40,113 nt of DNA from Oxalobacteraceae bacterium (GTDB lineage Bacteria; Pseudomonadota; Gammaproteobacteria; Burkholderiales; Burkholderiaceae_D), in contig JAIXQK010000036.1 in assembly GCA_027485795.1 (NCBI GenBank), forward strand, positions 1-40,113, in the 5' to 3' direction. Of this stretch, positions 34,273-40,113 are shown piece by piece. The notes beneath the pieces were generated by a model. That model did not search any database. It worked only from the letters and a program-made list of their open reading frames with translations, and had not been told where the DNA came from. The position numbers and the translations under genes are program-made. Position 1 is the first letter of the stretch, and every line of letters begins with the position of its first letter.

Positions 34273-35253
34273 TCACTTGGCCTGCCCGCCAATCTGATCT
34301 GCCTTGGCAAGTAGTGCTTCGGCCATGCGGATACTGGCGATGTCGATCATGCGGCCATCCAGACTGACGGCGCCCTTGCCGGCTTTGGCTGCCTCGTCCA
34401 TCGCTTGCATGATGCGTCGGGCGCGCGTGACTTCTGCCTCGGAAGGTGTGTAGACCTGATTCGCCAATTCGATCTGTGATGGGTGAATCGCCCACTTACC
34501 CTCGTAACCCAACACTGCAGCGCGATTCGCCGCCGCCAGATAACCATCTGTATCACTGAAATCACCAAACGGACCGTCAATCGGGCGCAGGCCGTAAGCA
34601 CGGCATGCCACCATCATGCGCGTTTGCGCTGCATGCCAGGGGTCGGTCCAGAAGTATTCGCGATTACCATCAGCGTCACGATCAGTCAGCACGCCAGAAT
34701 CTTTGTTGACGCCACCAATCACGGTCGTACGCGCACGTGTCGATGCAGCATAGTCAGCCACACCAAATGACATTGCTTCCAGACGTTTGCTGGATTGCGC
34801 GATAGCTTCGACATTGGCCATACCGAGTGCGGTCTCAATCAATACTTCAAAGCCAATGCGCTTGGTGCGGCCCATCGCGGTTTCAATTTGCGTCACCATC
34901 ATATCGATAGCATAGACATCAGCCGCAGTGCCAACCTTCGGAATCAGGATCATATCGAGGCGCGGACAGGCCTCGACGATATCAACAACGTCGCGATACA
35001 TGTAGTGCGTGTCCAGACCATTGATACGCACCATCATGGTCTTGCGACCCCAGTCGATGTCATTCAGACCTTGGATGATGTTCTTGCGGGCCTGCGCCTT
35101 GTCATCCGGCGCAACGGCATCTTCAACGTCGAGGAAAACAATATCTGCTGCTGAGTTGGCGGCTTTCTCGAACATGGCCGGATTCGAACCCGGCACCGCC
35201 AGTTCAGAGCGATGTAGCCGTGCAGTCGCCTGCTCAATAATGGTGAAACTCAT
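34273..35253 (-). CDS. mclA: L-malyl-CoA lyase (HpcH/HpaI-CitE family)
   Basis: A 326-residue CitE-type lyase. LHRSELAVPGSNPAMFEKA starts the barrel. FLDVEDAVAPDDKAQAR, Arg76 in MMVRINGL, Glu140 in FEVLIETALGM and Asp167 in MSFGVADYAA supply the CoA and Mg ligands, and WAIHPSQIELANQVYTP is the C-terminal family block. It splits (S)-malyl-CoA into acetyl-CoA and glyoxylate. Its place after mtkA, mtkB and ppc matches the serine-cycle cluster of Methylobacterium and fixes the function better than sequence alone. It is the last gene, 17 bp after ppc. Confidence 0.92.
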   Translation of the reverse strand: MSFTIIEQATARLHRSELAVPGSNPAMFEKAANSAADIVFLDVEDAVAPDDKAQARKNIIQGLNDIDWGRKTMMVRINGLDTHYMYRDVVDIVEACPRLDMILIPKVGTAADVYAIDMMVTQIETAMGRTKRIGFEVLIETALGMANVEAIAQSSKRLEAMSFGVADYAASTRARTTVIGGVNKDSGVLTDRDADGNREYFWTDPWHAAQTRMMVACRAYGLRPIDGPFGDFSDTDGYLAAANRAAVLGYEGKWAIHPSQIELANQVYTPSEAEVTRARRIMQAMDEAAKAGKGAVSLDGRMIDIASIRMAEALLAKADQIGGQAK

Positions 35254-35270
35254 GACACCTCCTTGGTTAA

Positions 35271-38009
35271 TTATCCTGTCCAGCCGAGACCAGCTGCGGC
35301 GCAGTTGATTGAGGTCAGTAATGCCTCGCGTACTTCGCTGCCGCCCTGTCCTTCGCGCAGCTGACGCAATAGTTGCACCTGTTCGCGGCTGACATGATTC
35401 AGTGTCTCTAGCCGACGCGACAAGCGCCGCATGAATTGCGGGAAGCGCTCGCCGAGCACCGTCTCACCTGAAACGGATTTCAGCATCTCGGCCGTTAACT
35501 GATACTCGTGCACGATCTGTTGGAAAATTTCTTCGCGTGTGCTTTGCTCCGGAACTAGATTCGCATACTCGCGCGCGATGTCGAGATCAACTTGGCACAG
35601 CGCGCGCTCTACCTCATCCATTACGATTCGGAACAAGGGATATTCTTTAAACATACGCTGCAGCAGCTCGAGTCCGCGTTGCCCGCGCACATCGAGGAAA
35701 GCGCGGATTCCCGAACCTACGCCATACCAACTGGTCACCATGTGCCGGTTCTGAGTCCAGGCAAACACCCAGGGAATCGCGCGCAGGTCGGCCAGAGTCT
35801 GTGCCTGCGTACGACGTGCAGGACGCGAGCCGATGTTCAGCATGGATAGCTCTTCAAGCGGCGACGAGCCCTGAAGATAAGCCAGCATATCCGGGCGCTC
35901 CATCAACTTGCGATACGCCGTCCAGGAGGTACCCGATAAAGCCTCCATCGCCTCTTCATACTCATGCAGCGGTAGTTTCTCGGCCGCTTGCTGCGACAGC
36001 AGTACATGATTAAGCACTGAAGCGCCAAGCAATTCGGTTTGGAATAGCGCCGTGCCACGGTTGGCGTATTTGAGCGATACCACTTCACCCTGATCCGTCA
36101 GGCGGAACATGCCACGAATAGTGCCCGCGGGCGTCGCCTCGATCGCACGACTGGTCGGCACACCGCCACGGCTCACCGAGCCACCACGTCCATGGAAAAA
36201 ACTAATCGAGACACCAAACTCTTGACCGACACGCACCATCTGCCGCTGCGCTTTGGCTAATTCCCAATTCGCAGCGAAGTAGCCACCGTCTTTATTGGAG
36301 TCGGAGTAACCGACCATCACCTCTTGTACTTTGCGCTGGCGTGCCAAACTGCGCTGTACGACGGGGACGGAGAGTAATTCACGCAAAATCGTTGGTGCGC
36401 GACGCAGGTCAGGAATCGTTTCCAATAGCGGCACTACCGGTAGCGTGCAACCCTCCATACCAGCGCTATCTGTGAACAGACCCGCTTCTTTAGCTAATAA
36501 ATACACGCCAAGCACATCGGTGGCACTGTGGGTCATAGACAAGATCAAGGCACCAAATGCCTCGCGATCGATGGTCTGACGCAGCTCAGCAATCACACGG
36601 AAGGTGTTGAGGGTTTCGCGTGTCTCTGGAGACAAATCCGAATCTTTGCGTGCTACACCGCGTGGCGTCGACAACTCATTGAGAATCCAGCGTTTCCATT
36701 CCTCGGAATCAGATGCAGGCGCATCGGCACCTTGGCTGCGTCGATACAGCTCGGCGAGCGTCTGATTAATGCGTATCGTGTTCTCGCGAATATCGAGACG
36801 CACCGTAGAAAAACGGAATATCCCCACTTCGCGCAACAACGGCAGCAGCAACGAATCAGCAATACTCGCCACGCCCGCTTCACGCAACGCGGTATACATG
36901 AACTCAACATCGTGAATCAGCGCATCCGCCGACCGATAACCTGAGTCCGAGTCAGGTAGCTGGCGGTTGGCTGAGTCTTCCAGCGTCGTCATCAGCTTGA
37001 GTCGGATGTAACCCAGAAACTGACGGAAGATCTCGCCGGGGTTACGCTCTGCCAGATTACGTGCAGCAGGCATTCTGTCGAGACACTCGGTGACATAGCC
37101 CACAAAGGTCTTGGGAATGCTTAGCGAGCGCTCGGAAATACTCAGTACGCGAATGAGTGAAGAGACACGATCGATATAACGTCGCAAGACGGCTTCACGA
37201 GTTTCCCATAATGAGCGACGCGTGACTTCACTGGTGACATAGGGATTACCATCCCGATCACCACCGACCCATGAGCCAAAACTGATCAGTGCCGGTGTCT
37301 CAAGTTCATGCTCAGGAAAATGACGCCGAAACTCAGTTTCGATTTTTGCCATCACCTGTGGAACAACGTCGAACAAATTCTCCTGGAAAAAATACAAACT
37401 CCAGGCCACCTCCTGCTCGACGGTCGGCTTTTCGAGTTTTAGCTCGCCAGTCATCCATAGCAACTCGATCTCGGTACACATCGCTTGCTGCAATTGCTCT
37501 CGCTCACGGGGTGTCCAGTGGTTGGATTCCAGCTCGTGCAGCTTGAGATAAATACGGCGATAACACTCCAGTACCGTGACCCGCTTCGCCTCGGTGGGGT
37601 GTGCGGTAATGGTTGGCCGAATACGCAAGTCATCCAAAGCTTTTTGGACCTGCTCGGCCTTGATGCCCCGCTCACGCAACTGCTTGAAAGTATGCGCGAA
37701 CGTACCCGGCACATTATCAATACCGTGATCCGTCTCGATAAAACGACGATTCCGCATATCGCGATTTTGCTCTGCGATCGCCAGCAGTTGAAACCACATA
37801 CCCTGCGCACGAAGTGCTTTGCTGAGCAAGCCCGGGCTGATACCCGCGAATGATTGGCTCCCCTCAATCAAAGGAACTAGCTCCGGTTGCAGGCGCTGGA
37901 ATACAGCGAGGTACAACTCACGCAACAGAGTCGCGCGTGAGAAACCATCACTCGCCAGCGGTGACAACTCCACTGTTTCTGCGATGCCGGGGATCACCAT
38001 ATCATTCAC
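35271..38009 (-). CDS. ppc: Phosphoenolpyruvate carboxylase
   Basis: A 912-residue PEPC of usual bacterial length. Motifs in order: TAHPTEAKR (His137, catalytic), GSWVGGDRDGNPYV, GYSDSNKDGGYFAANWEL, FHGRGGSVSRGG (mobile loop with catalytic Arg) and NIGSRPARR. The C-terminus GLGWTG keeps the final Thr-Gly of the family. It adds bicarbonate to PEP to give oxaloacetate and phosphate. Two Met codons at positions 1 and 4 are possible starts. Clustering between malate thiokinase and malyl-CoA lyase ties it to the serine cycle rather than only to anaplerosis. Confidence 0.97.
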   Translation of the reverse strand: MNDMVIPGIAETVELSPLASDGFSRATLLRELYLAVFQRLQPELVPLIEGSQSFAGISPGLLSKALRAQGMWFQLLAIAEQNRDMRNRRFIETDHGIDNVPGTFAHTFKQLRERGIKAEQVQKALDDLRIRPTITAHPTEAKRVTVLECYRRIYLKLHELESNHWTPREREQLQQAMCTEIELLWMTGELKLEKPTVEQEVAWSLYFFQENLFDVVPQVMAKIETEFRRHFPEHELETPALISFGSWVGGDRDGNPYVTSEVTRRSLWETREAVLRRYIDRVSSLIRVLSISERSLSIPKTFVGYVTECLDRMPAARNLAERNPGEIFRQFLGYIRLKLMTTLEDSANRQLPDSDSGYRSADALIHDVEFMYTALREAGVASIADSLLLPLLREVGIFRFSTVRLDIRENTIRINQTLAELYRRSQGADAPASDSEEWKRWILNELSTPRGVARKDSDLSPETRETLNTFRVIAELRQTIDREAFGALILSMTHSATDVLGVYLLAKEAGLFTDSAGMEGCTLPVVPLLETIPDLRRAPTILRELLSVPVVQRSLARQRKVQEVMVGYSDSNKDGGYFAANWELAKAQRQMVRVGQEFGVSISFFHGRGGSVSRGGVPTSRAIEATPAGTIRGMFRLTDQGEVVSLKYANRGTALFQTELLGASVLNHVLLSQQAAEKLPLHEYEEAMEALSGTSWTAYRKLMERPDMLAYLQGSSPLEELSMLNIGSRPARRTQAQTLADLRAIPWVFAWTQNRHMVTSWYGVGSGIRAFLDVRGQRGLELLQRMFKEYPLFRIVMDEVERALCQVDLDIAREYANLVPEQSTREEIFQQIVHEYQLTAEMLKSVSGETVLGERFPQFMRRLSRRLETLNHVSREQVQLLRQLREGQGGSEVREALLTSINCAAAGLGWTG

Positions 38010-38020
38010 TTTGGGCTCTC

Positions 38021-38914
38021 TTACTTACCGATAGTGGCAAGTGCTTTTTGGACCGTGATACCAAGCTCGGATGCACTCGGCGAGACGAACAATCCGTACG
38101 AAGCCATGATCTCGGACTTCTCGAGTGCGGTATCACCCTCACCCGAAATAATCGCACCGGCATGACCCATACGACGACCTTTCGGTGCTGTCAGACCAGC
38201 GACATAACCCACCACTGGCTTGGTCATGTTCTCTTTGACCCACTTAGCTGCTTCAGCCTCTTGCGGACCACCGATCTCACCGATCATCACCACGACCTCG
38301 GTTTCAGGGTCATCCTGGAAACGTGCCATGTGATCAAGGAACGAGCTACCGTTAATCGGGTCACCACCGATACCGACACTCGTCGTGACACCAATACCAA
38401 GTGCCTTCATCTGAGCTGCTGCTTCATAACCCAGTGTGCCGGAGCGCGAGACGATACCGACATTGCCGCGAATATAAATATGTCCCGGCATGATGCCGAG
38501 CATAGCTTTGCCTGCGCTGATAATGCCGGCGCAGTTGGGGCCGACAATAGTGGTGCGTTTTTCTTTTTGGTAGCGACGCAGGTAGCGCTTCACGCGCATC
38601 ATGTCTTGCGCAGGAATACCGTCGGTGATGATGCATACCAGATCGAGACCGGCATCTGCCGCTTCCATCAATGCATCCGCTGCATACGGCGGCGGCACAA
38701 AGGCCAAACTCGCCTGCGCACCCGTTGCTTTGACAGCCTCTTGTACAGTGTTGAATACCGGGCGCTCGAGGTGAATCTTGCCGCCTTTACCCGGTGTGAC
38801 ACCACCAACCACATTGGTGCCGTATTGAATCATCTCGTTGGCGTGAAAGGTGGCCTTGTCGCCAGTGAAGCCCTGTACGATAACGCGTGTTGTTTCGTCG
38901 ATCAAAATACTCAT
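38021..38914 (-). CDS. mtkB: Malate-CoA ligase (malate thiokinase), alpha subunit
   Basis: A 297-residue alpha subunit of the succinyl/malyl-CoA synthetase family. The CoA-binding Rossmann part has VQGFTGDKATFHANEM and GGVTPGKGG. The ligase part has VGPNCAGIIS, SRSGTLGYEAAAQMK, GIGGDPINGSSF, and GRRMGHAGAII with the phospho-histidine His251. ITDGIPAQDMMRVKRYLRRY matches MtkB as I recall it. It forms malyl-CoA from malate, ATP and CoA with MtkA. Neighbouring ppc and mclA favour malate over succinate as substrate. It is 26 bp after mtkA and 11 bp before ppc. Confidence 0.92.
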   Translation of the reverse strand: MSILIDETTRVIVQGFTGDKATFHANEMIQYGTNVVGGVTPGKGGKIHLERPVFNTVQEAVKATGAQASLAFVPPPYAADALMEAADAGLDLVCIITDGIPAQDMMRVKRYLRRYQKEKRTTIVGPNCAGIISAGKAMLGIMPGHIYIRGNVGIVSRSGTLGYEAAAQMKALGIGVTTSVGIGGDPINGSSFLDHMARFQDDPETEVVVMIGEIGGPQEAEAAKWVKENMTKPVVGYVAGLTAPKGRRMGHAGAIISGEGDTALEKSEIMASYGLFVSPSASELGITVQKALATIGK

Positions 38915-38940
38915 TTGCTCAATCTCCCTCGTTTGCAGGA

Positions 38941-40110
38941 TCAGGTGACCTGCTCGCCGCGGGCGAGCTTGACCGATTTTTCACAGGCTTCCATCAGCGA
39001 ATCAGCAGTTACGATCGGTAAGCCGCATTCACGAATAATTTTCTGCCCCTCTTCTACATTGGTACCCGCCAAACGAACGACCAGCGGCACCCGTAAATCT
39101 TTAGCCGCTTGTACGACACCCTGCGCCACCCAATCACAACGATTAATACCGGCAAAAATATTTACCAAGATGCATTTCACGTTTTGATCAGTCAGCACCA
39201 GATTGAAGGCTGCAGCAACGCGTTCGGGTGAAGCACCACCACCCACGTCAAGGAAGTTAGCGGGCTCACCACCGCAATACTTGATGTTGTCCATAGTGGC
39301 CATGGCAAGACCAGCGCCATTGATGATGCAGCCGATATCGCCCTCAAGGCCAACATAGTTCAAACCAAATTCAGCGGCGCGCGCTTCGCGTGGATCTTCT
39401 TCGGCCGGGTCGCGCATCTCAGTCACCTGCGGGCGACGGAACAAAGCGTTATCGTCGAACGACATTTTTGCGTCGAGCGCAATCACTTGATCATCCTTGG
39501 TCACGACCAGCGGATTAATCTCCACCATAGTGGCGTCGAGATCACGAAACGCGCGATAGCAACCCAAGATAATCGTTACTGCTTGCGAGACTTGTTTCAG
39601 ATTCAACCCAAGACCAAACGCCAGCTGGCGTGCCTGAAACGGCTGCATACCGACCGCAGGCTCTACCTCCACCTGCAGAATGGATTCGGGTCTTTCCTTG
39701 GCGATCTCTTCGATCTCCATACCACCCTCGACCGAGGCGATCACACGGATACGCTCGATCTTGCGGTCCAGCACAAAGCCCAAATACAGCTCACGCTCAT
39801 ACGCAGTGGCCTTCTCCACATACAAACGATGCACCACCTTGCCCTCAGGCCCGGTTTGGTTGGTCACCAGCCTGGCGCCCAACATCGCTTGCGCGGCGGC
39901 CGCGACTTCGTGATAAGTGCGGCAGAGCTTCACGCCACCGGCTTTACCACGTCCGCCCGAATGAATCTGTGCCTTGATTGCCCAATGTGCCCCGCCCAAT
40001 TCGGTGGCGACATACACCGCCTGATCCGAGCTGTAAGCAACACCGCCCGGCGGCACGCTGACGCCAAAGCCTGACAGCAGCGATTTGGCCTGATACTCAT
40101 GAATGTCCAT
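38941..40110 (-). CDS. mtkA: Malate-CoA ligase (malate thiokinase), beta subunit
   Basis: A 389-residue ATP-grasp beta subunit, complete to its ATG at the window edge. [17 protein letters not shown] starts the ATP-grasp domain, and [20 protein letters not shown] holds the nucleotide-binding residues. [12 protein letters not shown] and [15 protein letters not shown] contain Mg ligands. [16 protein letters not shown] and [18 protein letters not shown] form the C-terminal domain that partners MtkB. It is probably the first of these four genes, or follows others outside the window; its promoter is not visible. Confidence 0.92.
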   Translation of the reverse strand: MDIHEYQAKSLLSGFGVSVPPGGVAYSSDQAVYVATELGGAHWAIKAQIHSGGRGKAGGVKLCRTYHEVAAAAQAMLGARLVTNQTGPEGKVVHRLYVEKATAYERELYLGFVLDRKIERIRVIASVEGGMEIEEIAKERPESILQVEVEPAVGMQPFQARQLAFGLGLNLKQVSQAVTIILGCYRAFRDLDATMVEINPLVVTKDDQVIALDAKMSFDDNALFRRPQVTEMRDPAEEDPREARAAEFGLNYVGLEGDIGCIINGAGLAMATMDNIKYCGGEPANFLDVGGGASPERVAAAFNLVLTDQNVKCILVNIFAGINRCDWVAQGVVQAAKDLRVPLVVRLAGTNVEEGQKIIRECGLPIVTADSLMEACEKSVKLARGEQVT

Positions 40111-40113
40111 AAC

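Noticed and set aside
34126-34314. 62-residue plus-strand frame between the EAL and mclA genes
   Set aside because: It has no ribosome site, no family features, and runs over the mclA terminator and the end of mclA.
37850-39187. 445-residue plus-strand frame opposite ppc, mtkB and mtkA
   Set aside because: It is antisense to three well-supported genes, and its histidine/arginine/threonine-rich translation looks like a shadow of their codon bias.

Overview
This window is gene-dense chromosomal DNA from a proteobacterium. The best guess is a member of the Betaproteobacteria (Burkholderiales-like), because the nag-type salicylate/gentisate genes, the NahR/NagR regulator and the ydcSTUV-patD block all resemble genes known from that phylum. 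Gammaproteobacteria are not excluded. Base composition looks even, in the low-to-mid 50s % GC by eye. I see no insertion sequence, phage gene, CRISPR array, tRNA or rRNA, and no gene-free stretch longer than 300 bp if the upstream start of the NosR-like gene is right.

Layout. 1-144 is the tail of a bactofilin gene. 227-5038 holds a quinone-oxidoreductase-like enzyme, an MFS transporter with an acyl-CoA dehydrogenase, and a divergent class III CoA-transferase. 5057-13212 is a salicylate catabolic cluster: nagR faces nagAa-nagI-nagK-nagG-nagH-nagAb-nagL, followed by an aromatic-acid/H+ symporter. It would convert salicylate to gentisate, then maleylpyruvate, fumarylpyruvate, and finally fumarate plus pyruvate. 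13286-17268 holds ethanolamine ammonia-lyase (eutBC) divergent from an amine/amino-acid permease. 17438-25425 is a polyamine module: a putrescine-type ABC transporter with aminobutyraldehyde dehydrogenase in one operon, a divergent LysR regulator and a class III aminotransferase. An amidase gene lies at 25595-26998.

27047-31523 encodes a NosR/NirI-like membrane iron-sulfur flavoprotein, a NosX/NirX-like ApbE flavin transferase and a secreted SUMF1-fold (NirV-like) protein, with no nitrite or nitrous-oxide reductase gene nearby. A divergent gene for a small secreted protein of unknown function and a 1-Cys peroxiredoxin follow. Next are a degenerate EAL-domain protein and, on the minus strand to the window edge, mtkA-mtkB-ppc-mclA. 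That last operon is the PEP-to-acetyl-CoA-plus-glyoxylate half of the serine cycle.

The genes together suggest a metabolically versatile heterotroph that uses aromatic acids, ethanolamine and polyamines and can cleave malate through malyl-CoA. The most unusual parts are the reductase-less NosR/ApbE/SUMF1 module, whose presumed flavinylation site is degenerate, and the EAL protein lacking most catalytic residues. Several clean inverted repeats in intergenic regions look like operators.
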